DNA of 64,000 nucleotides. Source: CBDAMZ01 sp965197375. GTDB lineage: Bacteria > Acidobacteriota > Vicinamibacteria > Vicinamibacterales > UBA8438. The notes under the pieces were generated by a model. It had not been told where the DNA came from and searched no databases. It saw nothing but the letters and a program-made list of their open reading frames with translations. A program made the translations under genes and the position numbers. Of this stretch, positions 53,387 to 62,639 are shown in pieces. Numbering within the stretch: the first letter of the stretch is position 1; every line of letters starts with the position of its first letter. The stretch lies in assembly GCA_965197375.1 (NCBI GenBank), contig CBDAMZ010000004.1, positions 17,897 through 81,896 on the forward strand, in the 5' to 3' direction.

Positions 53387-54790
53387 CTAGTCGTCCGTAC
53401 TCTTTTTCGGATTGTTAAGGTTAAGACTGTCGACTGTGTACCCGATGAATGGGGAGAACATCTCATCCCAACTCTGTTCGGCCCAGTACACTTCCTTGTC
53501 CGGCGCCGGGTTCCATCGGTTCTTCAGTGAGTTGTCGTAGTGGCCAACAGCAGTCACCTTACTCCCTGCCGGTAAGTGCAGCGGCTCTGCCAATTCGTAC
53601 TGCAGTTGCCAATTGAAATCGTAGTTCGGCACGCTAAGAATAGTTTCGTCCCTGCCATCCGGATACGTGACGACCCACTTCATGTCTTTCCCACGCAAGT
53701 GCATGTGCGGCCACATGTGGTAGACCGTAATAGGCTCCGTCACCGGCGTAACCGCTACGATTTTCCAGTCATCGACAAACGGTGGAATGGCTGGGACTTT
53801 ATCATTTGTTCCTGTTTTTTCAGACACGTATTCTATGCCGTCGACGAGGCTATGACGGACCGGTACGACTGCCGTCGGTAGTGAGTTGCCTATCGTCTGT
53901 GTGAACACCTCGTGCGTCACTGGACTCTTATGAAACCAAAGGCCGAGCCGTGTTGCGTCGACCTCAGGCGTACCGGTTGCCTGATAGTGCATGTTAAACC
54001 GCAGCCACAAACCTGACTTCAGACGTTTACCAACGCCCGGCGTGTACCGCTCATAGCTCCGACCAGGAACGTACGCGATCAGGTGGAACCGTTCGCCTGT
54101 CTCCTCCGGCGCGTCGAAGCTCCCCCCGGTTGTTGGATCATCCGGACACGGCATCCCGGTTTCGTCAAGCAGGTAACCCCTGTCGTCCACATGACAAACG
54201 TCCGGCAGGATGACCGAGTCGATCCGACCGTGGTGCGTGACGCGGCGATTGCTCGGCCGCATCTCAATCGCACGTATGAACTTGTCCTCCGATAAGGTGT
54301 TATGGACATAGAAGTTCTTGTACGGAATTTCACCATCGGCGGGTGCCGCGAACTCTGGCATCACGAACACGTAATCGGGAGGACCCTCGTCACCCTGCCA
54401 GCCTTCGGCGAAGGCGGGAAACTCCGGAAGATCCGCCTCGTTGCCTCTGGGCGAACCCGCATCGACCCACCGTGAGATGGTGTCGATCTCCTCATGTGTG
54501 AGGCTGGTGTTGTTCCTGAAACTGCCAAAGGCGGGATCCGCGTGCCAGGGTGGCATCTCACGTGACACAACCTTGGTTCTAACCGCTCTGGCCCAGGGAC
54601 GAACAGCCTCGTAGGAGGTCAACGACATCGGCGCGACCTCTCCCGGGCGATGACAGGAGACACAGTGCTCGAACAGGATCGGCGCCACATCCTTCGAAAA
54701 GGTCGGATGCGTTGCCTCCTGCCCAGCTGCGGCCCACGGAAGCGCCACAAGCACTACAACCGCTGCGACGAGAATCCCAGCACGGTTCAT
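53387..54790 (-). CDS. c-type cytochrome fused to copper monooxygenase-like domain, copy A
   Basis: 467 aa from ATG 54790. Same architecture and motifs as its 51.1 kb twin: haem site HCVSCHRPGEVAPMSL, REMPPWHADPAFGSF, THHGRIDS, NMHYQATG, HMHLRGKDM. Differences are scattered substitutions and a one-codon indel (DDRGYLLDETGMPCPD versus DEKGALLENGTGLPCPD), showing that both copies have drifted but remain intact, so both may be used. It follows the amidohydrolase gene on the same strand by 90 bp. Confidence 0.83.
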   Translation of the reverse strand: MNRAGILVAAVVVLVALPWAAAGQEATHPTFSKDVAPILFEHCVSCHRPGEVAPMSLTSYEAVRPWARAVRTKVVSREMPPWHADPAFGSFRNNTSLTHEEIDTISRWVDAGSPRGNEADLPEFPAFAEGWQGDEGPPDYVFVMPEFAAPADGEIPYKNFYVHNTLSEDKFIRAIEMRPSNRRVTHHGRIDSVILPDVCHVDDRGYLLDETGMPCPDDPTTGGSFDAPEETGERFHLIAYVPGRSYERYTPGVGKRLKSGLWLRFNMHYQATGTPEVDATRLGLWFHKSPVTHEVFTQTIGNSLPTAVVPVRHSLVDGIEYVSEKTGTNDKVPAIPPFVDDWKIVAVTPVTEPITVYHMWPHMHLRGKDMKWVVTYPDGRDETILSVPNYDFNWQLQYELAEPLHLPAGSKVTAVGHYDNSLKNRWNPAPDKEVYWAEQSWDEMFSPFIGYTVDSLNLNNPKKSTDD

Positions 54791-54880
54791 TTCATCCCTC
54801 CTTGACTCAAAACGCCCTTCACCTAGCAATATCGGTCGTCAGTCCACCTAATTCAGTTCATCGGTTGACTTTCCCGGCCT

Positions 54881-56347
54881 CTAGTTTAAGACACCTCGCA
54901 CAAGCTGGCCATCCTTAATGACCGCTGCGATATGGCGAAGCGCCCGCATGCTTTTCAGCGGATTCCCATCAACGACAATAATATCAGCAAGTTTGCCTAG
55001 GGTCAGCGTTCCAATCTCGTTAAGCTCGTTCAGCCACTCGGCATTCCGACGTGTGGCAGCCACTATAGCATCCATAGGGTCGACGCCGTAACTAACCATC
55101 AGCTCCAGTTCGGTCCACATCGCCTCAGTTGGGAGATTATGGGTGCTGCCAGTGTCCGTCCCCACGATAATTCGAACGCCTGAGTTCCATAGTTGCTTGA
55201 ATATCTTCCCAAGCTCCCTCATCTCACGGAAACGCACTCCTTGAGAGAAGTACGGTAGGCGTTCCGGATGCCAGAGAGAGGCTTGCACCTCTGCCCATAT
55301 GTCGGGCGGCGTCCACATCTCCATCCGCCGGTTGTTGATGTAGTAGTCGGGGTTCTCTAGCGCGAGCAACTGGAACCCACCTCGACCGCCGAGCGTTGGG
55401 CAGACGTAGGCTCTCGCGTGAAATAACGTTTTGACGACTTCGGGGTCAAGTGTTGCGTCCGGACCGATGAGCGGACCGATGTGGTCAACGGCTTGCTGAC
55501 CGGCATTAATGCGCATAATGAGATCCTGCGGACCATGCGCGATGCCAGTGACCCGGAGCCCGTTCTGCTGAGCGACCTCGGCAACTGCCTGAATTTGATC
55601 CGCCGTCATACCGTCCATCACATTAAGCAGGTCGGCGCCGTTGTCCACCGCGCGCTCGGCGGCGGCTCGTGCCTCCTCAACCGTGGTTACCTGCCAGGAA
55701 AAATCGTCCCGGCCAACGTAGCCACGCGCGGAGTTCATAATTGCGCCCATCGTGGCCTTCATCCGTGGACCCGGAATCTCCCCTTGATTAACTCGATCAC
55801 GCACTCGATTGAGGATGTCAGGCGGGCCGAAGATATCTACGGTCGTGGTTACCCCGCTCATGATCATCATGCGTGCGTGGGCAGTGATCACTTCTTCGAG
55901 CCTGTCGCCATAGAGGTCCCACCAACGTCCGTAGTCGGTGTGACCAATGATGTCGTGATGAACATGGGCATCAATAAGCCCAGGCATCACGGTCATACCA
56001 TGCGCATCTACAATCCGCGCACCGTCCGGCACCGTGAGCGTATCGCGGTTACCCACTGCGACAATACGGTTTCCATCGACGAGCACCACTGCGTGATGAA
56101 TTGGTGCACTCCCATGCCCATCGATGAGCATTCCACCGACAACGGCGAGCGTGGCACTCGATGGCTGCGTATCCCTGGCTCCGGGCTGGCGGCCCTGGGC
56201 ACCAGCAGCGCTGGGCAGAAGAGTGCTCACCAGCGCCCACACAATCGCTGCTAGAAGGGGATGGCACACGAGGGGCCCTACCTGCCGGCGCCCTGGATCG
56301 GCGCCGATGCGGTTAAGGTGTGTGCCGGAATTGCTTAGCATAGCCAC
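54881..56347 (-). CDS. Secreted metal-dependent amidohydrolase
   Basis: 488 aa. Signal peptide within the first 50 residues (LLAAIVWALVSTLLPSAAGAQ); ATG 56347 is the first start, but a GTG at 56269 would give a neater signal peptide. Amidohydrolase-superfamily features: MPGLIDAHVHHDIIG (metal HxH), VTGIAHGP (His), AVDHIGPLIG (His), RIIVGTDTGSTHNLPTEAM (Asp), and GTLTLGKLADIIVVDGNPL at the end of the composite beta-sandwich. Related to imidazolonepropionase/prolidase-like exported members; substrate unknown. Its 3' end was copied in the tandem duplication. Confidence 0.87.
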   Translation of the reverse strand: MAMLSNSGTHLNRIGADPGRRQVGPLVCHPLLAAIVWALVSTLLPSAAGAQGRQPGARDTQPSSATLAVVGGMLIDGHGSAPIHHAVVLVDGNRIVAVGNRDTLTVPDGARIVDAHGMTVMPGLIDAHVHHDIIGHTDYGRWWDLYGDRLEEVITAHARMMIMSGVTTTVDIFGPPDILNRVRDRVNQGEIPGPRMKATMGAIMNSARGYVGRDDFSWQVTTVEEARAAAERAVDNGADLLNVMDGMTADQIQAVAEVAQQNGLRVTGIAHGPQDLIMRINAGQQAVDHIGPLIGPDATLDPEVVKTLFHARAYVCPTLGGRGGFQLLALENPDYYINNRRMEMWTPPDIWAEVQASLWHPERLPYFSQGVRFREMRELGKIFKQLWNSGVRIIVGTDTGSTHNLPTEAMWTELELMVSYGVDPMDAIVAATRRNAEWLNELNEIGTLTLGKLADIIVVDGNPLKSMRALRHIAAVIKDGQLVRGVLN

Positions 56348-56576
56348 ACCGAGCGCTAGAATTATAGCCTCGCGAGGACAAGAATGTCGATGCCGTTCCG
56401 GTTTTAAGGTGCAGATCGTCCTAATATGAGGGCGATTCAGGGCAGCAGTGGTGCTATTTGGGTAGTGTTTCGGGTCTTGCAGGCCTTGCCATGTTACCCT
56501 CGCCGTGGGCTTTGAATCCCGTAGGAGCCAAGGGCAGTGTCGAGTGTGAAGAATTATGGTCCGTTAAACCAGACCC

Positions 56577-57425
56577 TCATTCATAGTACAAGGGGGACTT
56601 GTTAGGCGTGGCCCACACCATCACCTCGTGCTGAATCCATAACTGTGCACCCGTTTCCCGAAGGAACTCCTCGAGTGATTGTCGTGACGTAGCTGTCACA
56701 CCTGGATCCACTTCCCGCTCCGGCATCTTACCCAAGACCCTTTCCGCTTCGTAGTGGTAGAGGTCGCCGCTGATAACGACTGGCGCCGTCATAGTGAAGT
56801 TGATAAACAGCGATTGGTGTCCAGGTGTGTGCCCGGGTGTTGACTTAATGATGACCGTTCCGTCACTGAAAACGTCGTGGTCGCCTTCTATGAGGATGGT
56901 TTCACTGGCCTTTAACCGGCTGAACGCCGTCGTCCGATCGGAGTCGTCGAAGTCTATCGTTTCAAATTCCGCCTACTGAACAATCCAAGTCGAGTTCGCA
57001 TAGTCGTTTGCATTAGCGACATGGTCAAAGTGCATGTGCGACAAAGCGAGGTAAGTGATGTTTTCTGGGGAATAGCCGATCTCGGCCAGCTGGCTTCGTA
57101 CGCTTCTCGTCACCACTTGGCCCCACCGCCCTCGCCGCGTCTCATCAGCCGGGCGACTCACGAGATCATCTCCCACCCCGGTATCCCAAAGGAGTGTCCC
57201 GTTTGGGTGGACAACTAGATACGCTGGCGACGGTAACGAGGTGAATCCCTTGACATCCTCGACAGTGACACCGGCCCATGAAGGATCTGGGTTGACCAGC
57301 GTTCCTCCGTCGAGCACGTAGAGCCGTGGTGACCCTTGCTGTGCCTTCGGCCCCTGAAATGTCACCAGCACAAAGAACAGTGTCGCTACTACCAATACGC
57401 CAAATGTCGATGTTTTGTGCGCCAT
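56577..57425 (-). pseudogene. Metallo-beta-lactamase-fold (lactonase-like) gene with in-frame amber codon
   Basis: Signal peptide (GVLVVATLFFVLVTF), then an AHL-lactonase-like MBL domain: YLVVHPNGTLLWDTGVGDDL and ALSHMHFDHVANAND (HxHxDH). The frame stops at TAG 56973-56975 after STWIVQ and then continues without shift in the same frame as AEFETIDFDDSDRTTAFS, GHTPGHQSLFINF (His ligand) and APVVISGDLYHY (Asp), to a TAA at 56577. One base change accounts for the break. The intact protein would be 282 aa. Recoding of TAG is not supported by anything else here. Confidence 0.83.
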
Positions 57426-57572
57426 CTACTTTTTTTGCTCCCAATCTCTGCGGTACGCGCAACGATAGTTCGGTGTGTCTAAGGATAGGGTGTATGTCCG
57501 CTCTTATCGTCGGGAGGACTCCTCCTGCACAGCAGTCTGACGACTGCGCTTCGACTCGGGAAGTAGACGTGC

Positions 57573-57756
57573 TCACCGGAAGCAGGGTAAATCTAGGAGT
57601 TCGTACGTACCGCTCGGAATACGAGCGCGATCCACAAGAAGCCAAAAGCCCGTTGTGGGCCTACCAGGTTCAAAGATTGACGTAACCGGCACATACCTTT
57701 CTGACGCATACTCGTAAATCCGGTCATACGCCTCAAGGTGTTCCAACGGTCGTCGT
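57573..57756 (-). pseudogene. C-terminal fragment of a membrane glycosyltransferase-like gene
   Basis: Entering from the IS copy 3 boundary, the minus strand encodes about 60 residues (LEHLEAYDRIYEYASERYVPV, IFEPGRPTTGFWLLVDR) ending at TGA 57573. This looks like the periplasmic tail of a GT39/ArnT-like membrane glycosyltransferase. It does not obviously continue the truncated protein on the other side of the IS, and the two flanks share no target duplication. Confidence 0.5.
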
Positions 57757-57807
57757 TGAATCGTACCGGGTTTCTCGGAGACCTCATTGCTTGGGAGGAT
57801 GGGGGCT

Positions 57808-58317
57808 ATGGGACGTCCCAGTCGGTTTTCTCCGGAAGTGCGCGAACGTGCCGTCCGGATGGTCGAGGAGTACCGGGAGGCCCACGCCTCAGAGTGGGCG
57901 GTGCTGCAGTCGGTGGCGCCGAAGCTCGGCTGCACGGCGGAGACGCTGCGGAAGTGGGTGCGGCAGGCGCAGCGTGATGCTGGGCATCGGCCGGGCCTGA
58001 CGACGAGCGAGCGGGAGCGGTTGAAGGAGCTGGAGCGCGAGGTCCGTGAGCTGAAGCGGGCGAATGAGATCCTGCGGAAAGCGTTCGCGTATTTCGCCCA
58101 GGCGGAGCGCGACCGCCGGAGGACGTCGCCACGATGGTCCAGTTCATCGCCGACCATCGCGCCGTGGTCGGGGTCGAGCCGATCTGCGCCGTGCTGCCGA
58201 TCGCCCCGTCGACGGACTCATCGCCATCGGCACCAGCGGACGGACACATCCGACGCGCCGGTCCGCACGGGCGCAGCGCGACGGTCAGCTCCGCGTCGAG
58301 ATTCAGCGGGTCTATGA
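57808..58317 (+). CDS. Transposase OrfA frame of IS copy 3
   Basis: Same OrfA as copy 2 (MGRPSRFSPEVRERAVRMV ... REVRELKRANEILRKAF). The 4-bp insertion near 58238 sends the frame to a stop at 58317, so no OrfAB fusion in one frame is possible here. Confidence 0.78.
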   Translation: MGRPSRFSPEVRERAVRMVEEYREAHASEWAVLQSVAPKLGCTAETLRKWVRQAQRDAGHRPGLTTSERERLKELEREVRELKRANEILRKAFAYFAQAERDRRRTSPRWSSSSPTIAPWSGSSRSAPCCRSPRRRTHRHRHQRTDTSDAPVRTGAARRSAPRRDSAGL

Positions 58318-59022
58318 CGCGCACCAGCAGGTCTACGGCCCCCGGAAAGTCTGGAAGCAGCTGCGACGGGACGGCGTCCGCGTGGCGCGCTGCACCGTGG
58401 CGCGCCTGATGCGCGCGATGGGCCTTGCCGGGGCCGGGCCTGGGTCACCACGACCCACGCCGGTGAGGGCGGTCGCCCGGTGGACCTCGTTGACCGCCGA
58501 TTCGTGGCCACCCGTCCGAATCAGCTCTGGGTCTCCGATTTCACGTACGTCGCACCCTGGGGCGGCTTTGGCTACGTCGCGTTCGTCATCGACGTGTTTG
58601 CGCGACGCATTGTGGGCTGGCGGGTGTCGGCCTCCATGCGCACGGACTTTGTGCTGGATGCGGTGGAGCAGGCGATCTACGCCCGCCGGGGCGACGCCCT
58701 CACCGGCCTCGTACATCACAGTGATGCCGGGTCGCAATATCTCTCGATGCGGTACACGGATCGCCTCGTGGACGCCGGCATCGCGCCGTCGGTCGGCAGC
58801 CAAGGCGATGCCTATGACAATGCCCTCGCCGAATCGGTGATCGGCTTGTACAAGACGGAGGCGATTCGACGGAAGGGCCCGTGGCGCACCCTCGAGGCCG
58901 TGGAGTTCGCCACCTTGACGTGGGTGGACTGGTTCAACACACGACGACTGTTGGGGCCGCTCGGGGACATTCCACCAGCAGAGTTCGAGGCGCAGTACTA
59001 TGAGCAGGCTGAGGTGGCCTGA
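58134..59022 (+). pseudogene. Disrupted transposase OrfB of IS copy 3
   Basis: The OrfB start (MVQFIADHRAVVG) is out of frame with the catalytic core, which is open only from about 58480 (VDLVDRRFVATRPNQLWVSDFTYV ... AESVIGLYKTE). All DDE residues remain, but the DNA-binding and core parts cannot be made as one protein without frameshifting. Confidence 0.8.
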
Positions 59023-59058
59023 TTCAACGCATTCGGTCTCCGAGAAACCCGGTACGAT

Positions 59059-60956
59059 TCACTCTGGGAATTCTACGAACCGAATGGTCCGGGGAATTGT
59101 GATCGCTTCGATGCCTATGTTAGTTGCTATCGTCCCGTCTGTTTCGGTGCTCTCCCCCGCTGCGTGGACGTGTCGGTCATACATCAGCGCTGTAACCATC
59201 TCTTCCGAGAAGTCGAGCATTTCGTACCGCCAGTAGCGGCTGTCGGACGGATACGCGCGGCGCTTCACGAGCGTGTAGCGCTGCTCTAGTTGTGCCCGCC
59301 GTTCGTCAGCGATTGCATCGATCCGCTGGATCACGACCGGTGCACCCGACGGAAGCGGCTCCTTGACCCGATAGAGCCGTTTGAACGTGCCTTCGATTCC
59401 TTGCACCCCAGAAATGTTCGGGTCACTGAGCAGAGCGCCGGCATTCGTCATGGATGTGTCGGTTAGTTCGTACGGTCTCCGCCGCCTGACGACGGGCCTC
59501 AGCGAGTAGCGGCGCTGCAGTTCCGTCCGCTCCCCTAAAGTGGTGTGCGACGGCCAGGTAACTCCGACCTTCGCGGAGGGGGGCGGAGCTATCCCGACCG
59601 AAAGGAGTGGCACTGTTCGATCAACGATGAAGGGAACTGGCCTCCGCGCGCCCTGGTCCATCTGGGCCGCCATACGTAGTCGCTCGCGGAAGTACTCGAC
59701 GACACCTTCGTGTGTCTGGACCACGGCCAGATAGGGGGTGAGGAGCAGTAACACTGCGGCAGAATATCGGGCTAGTGCAACCGTAATCGCACGGGACCCT
59801 TCCCCCCAATGGGCAGCGAGAACTGCCGCCGCGGTGGCAAGGCCGACATACGCGCCGTGATCGATCCTATAGCCGAACGCTACGACGACACCCAGGGCGA
59901 TCATAAGAGCACGCCGGGTGGTGGGGCGGTCAATATAGTGCCAGCAAAACCACAGCGCTAGGGGATAGAGAAAGACCTTTGGGTAGCTGTACAGTTTCGG
60001 GGTCGTCAGCAGTGCTATTGCCGGCAGCATCGCGATCGCGGCGATACCAAAAGACCGGCTCGCCTGCCAGGCCAGATGGAAGCACACCGCGACTCCCGCT
60101 GCCATCAGCGTGATACCCAGGACGATCTCTCCCAGCGCGCGGTAGCCAAAGAGGAGTTGGGCCAGCGCTGACATCGTCCAGTGCAGCGGATTGCCTAAAT
60201 CAGTGAAATCTCTAAACGGAAGATCGCCACTGAGGAATGCCGAGGCGGCCCAGAGGGACCAGTGATCGTCACCACCCAAACTTCCTGGGTAAGCCCGCGC
60301 ACGACGAAAGTCAGGGTGAAGAAGACACCTATTCCTGCGAGCTGCACAGACCGACGAGTCGTGCCGACTCTTGGCCGGAGCAATTTGGCCAAGCGATCCC
60401 TGTTGTGCGTCGCTGTTACCGTAGTCCAGACCAGGAACCGGCGAGCGAAACCGTTGGGACGCCAAAGAAATGCCACGACACATGCCAGTAGCGTCGAAAT
60501 CCATAAGACTGGAATGGCGGGCCAGACGAGCCAAGGAACCCGTCGAAGAAAGCGGACCTGATGCACCGCCCACTTATCCACGTCACCTCGTGATGCAGTC
60601 TCCGCAACTTTGAAGGCATCCCGATCCAGCCTCGTGGTATCGTCAGCTGCGGGATCCTCAACCAGTGCCTGGATGTTCCAGCGGGAGGTGTCCAGTAAGT
60701 GATAGACCCAGGTGTTTCCTTCACGATGCTCGGGCTTCGCTAACAGGTGCCGCTCAGCGAGCGTCTCGCGTGACTCCTCGCCCACACCCTCGGCCCAGCG
60801 CACGTGGATTTCTGGCGCCCGCTCCAACGTCCGGCTCCGCACCCACGTCGTTACCCCCGTAAGCAGACCGAGCAGGATCGTCAGGACGACGAGCCCAGTG
60901 AGCCACGGCGAACTACCGAATATTCGTCGCAGTTGACTCCAACTCAGATCAACCAA
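59059..60956 (-). pseudogene. Membrane glycosyltransferase-like gene, frameshifted and IS-truncated
   Basis: ATG 60956 opens a frame with a membrane helix (WLTGLVVLTILLGLLTGVTTW), a soluble segment and further helices up to RSVQLAGIGVFFTLTFVVRG. At about 60290 the coding signal moves to another frame, continuing PGSLGGDDHWSLWAASAFLSGDLPFRDFTDLGNP, a loop typical of GT39/GT87-like membrane glycosyltransferases (acidic pair near the first loop), then about six more helices and a soluble tail. The stop is the TGA formed by the first bases of IS copy 3, so the natural C-terminus is lost. Function in cell-surface glycan synthesis is likely but unproven. Confidence 0.7.
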
Positions 60957-61468
60957 CGACCCTCTCCTTCACCGGGAAGCGCGGCAGATCCAACGGGGCA
61001 TAGACGCCGCGCAGCGTGGCGGCGCCGGTCGGTCAATATGTAGGTCATGCGGCGCCCTCGATCTGTGCTCCCGGGTGGGAATCCTGAATTAGTCGATCAC
61101 TCCGCCTAACAGGACGCTGACTATTCCTACCACTCGCGCGACCAACACACGCTACAGACGTCCTCAGCGCGGCTGGCGCTGATGTCGAGATTAAAGCGGG
61201 TGGCCAAAGACGCGGATGCGTCCCGTTATGAACATCAGATCGTCGTCGCGCCGCGGCAGCTCTCGGCAACCCATATAGCGCGGAACATTGAGGGGGTTTA
61301 TTCGCGTCTGTCGCTCAGCCGCATGGCCACGAGGTCCGTGATTTCGTCGGAGTCGTCGGCAGCCCTATCCCTGCGAGTGGCTCGGACCGACGATTCACGA
61401 ACGACCGAAGTGCGAGTCTCCACGAACACCGTTGACGCTCCGAACGGGCAACGCAATCTGGGCGTTGC
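60957..61468. other. Non-coding or degraded stretch between glycosyltransferase genes
   Basis: 512 bp with no frame that shows a convincing start, ribosome-binding site or family motif on either strand. Given broken genes on both sides it is probably decayed coding DNA. Confidence 0.45.
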
Positions 61469-62276
61469 TCATGAGGACCGTTCAGCCTCGCCCACAATTG
61501 TCTCACGGTAGCAGGGCGCGAGCACGGCCCCCAACCGTGCCGACAGTTGCCTGGAGCGGACAAGGCCCCTCTGGTGCAGCAAGAAACGCGCAACCACGCG
61601 GAGCACGCTTGTGCCGTACTGCACGCTGCGGCGGAAATTGACCGAGGACGCCTCCGGGAAGTAGCGCGTGGGGACTGGGATCTCTCCCACGCGGAACCCG
61701 AAGCACACGGCCTGTGCCATGATCTCTTGGTCGAAAACGAAATCGTCCGAGTTGAGCGTAAACGGTAGCGTCTCCAGCACCCGCCGGCTGAAGGCGCGGA
61801 AGCCGGTATGGCACTCGGACATGCGCAGCCCGAACGCCAGATTCTCGACGCCGGTAAGGAAACGATTGCCCACGTATTTCCAGATCGGCATGCCGTCCTT
61901 TAAAGCAGTGCCGCTGGCGATGCGGGAGCCGAGTACGATGTCGCACTCGACATCGAGGATCGGCTGGATCAGTTTCGGGAGTAACGTGGCGTCATACTGA
62001 TTGTCTGGATGGACCATGACCACCACATCGGCCCCGTTCCGGAGCGCCTCGAAGTAGCAGGTCTTTTGATTGCCGCCATAGCCCCGGATTCTGGAGGTGG
62101 ACGACGACCTTCAGTCCAAGCCGATCGGCGATATCGACCGTCTCGTCGTGGCTGACGTCGTCAACCAGAATCACCTCGTCGACGACATCCATAGCCAGTG
62201 TTCGGTATGTGTCCTCTAGGGTCTTGGCGGCGTTGTACGCAGGCATCACGACGATCACCTTGGCACCATTCTGCAT
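61469..62276 (-). pseudogene. Family 2 glycosyltransferase (dolichyl-phosphate-sugar synthase type), 1-bp frameshift
   Basis: From ATG 62276: VIVVMPAYNAAKTLEDTYRTL and VDEVILVDDVSHDETVDIADRLG, the GT-A nucleotide-binding start with DD. After HLQN an extra C (about 62086) shifts the frame; dropping it gives NRGYGGNQKTCYFEALRNG and joins ADVVVMVHPDNQYDATLLPKL (DxD-like region), LGSRIASGTALKDGMPIWKYVGNRFLTGVEN and CHTGFRAFSRRVLETLPF, the expected DPM1/DPG-synthase layout, ending at 61469. No membrane segments are seen. The restored protein would be about 268 aa. Confidence 0.82.
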
Positions 62277-62639
62277 CCACGTTGCCTCTGGCGTGATGGG
62301 AGACGATAGGCCTCATTAGCGCGATTGTCCTGCCTCGGACCAGCCGTAGGAGGCACCGCCAGCACCCCGCGAGCCTCGCAGCTCGGGTCAGCCTCCGATG
62401 CCCCCGATACAGCGCCGATTATCGCCGGGGCGGCGGAGAAGTCAAGGTCAGGTCCGGGTCGACGGACCGTCTTAATTACCACGCCAAACATTCGCGCCTG
62501 CATCCGGGGGCGACTGGACAACGAACGCGGAGAATGGCACCGTCAATCGAGAATTGACGATTCTGCGGCGTAATGTTTTCGCTCGCCATAGAGCCAGGCA
62601 AACTGCTTCATCAACCACCGATGGTGCCGAGGCGAGAAG
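62277..62639. other. Stretch without recognisable genes
   Basis: 363 bp between the glycosyltransferase and the integrase remnant, with no persuasive frame, promoter or hairpin. The integrase's missing N-terminal part is not found here, so the left boundary of the remnant lies near 62640. Confidence 0.4.

Larger units (their letters stand above)
50322..54942 (-). repeat. 2.3 kb tandem duplication with a 9-bp microhomology junction
   Basis: Two adjacent units (about 50330-52651 and 52651-54942) are nearly identical. Each unit runs from the 3' end of the amidohydrolase gene through the cytochrome/copper-domain gene into the sulfite-oxidase gene. The junction at 52643-52651 is GGCGAAGCG, a sequence also present at both parental sites (50322-50330 in the oxidase, 54934-54942 in the amidohydrolase). 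Unit lengths differ by 30 bp, mostly a 26-bp deletion in the pseudogene copy. Confidence 0.85.
57757..59061 (+). mobile_element. IS3-family insertion sequence, copy 3 (1305 bp)
   Basis: Same terminal repeats as copies 1 and 2. The flanks are GTCGT on the left and CTCTG on the right: no target duplication. Private changes are a 4-bp GGAC duplication near 58238 and loss of 10 bp (GTCCGGGGCC) near 58434. Confidence 0.92.

Noticed and set aside
56973..56975. Recoding of TAG (for example pyrrolysine) in the lactonase-like gene
   Set aside because: No suppressor tRNA or other in-frame amber example is visible and the neighbourhood is full of broken genes; a nonsense mutation is simpler.
61045..61511. 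Arg/Ala/Ser-rich open frames between the glycosyltransferase genes
   Set aside because: Composition is that of shadow frames in GC-rich DNA; no ribosome-binding sites or motifs.
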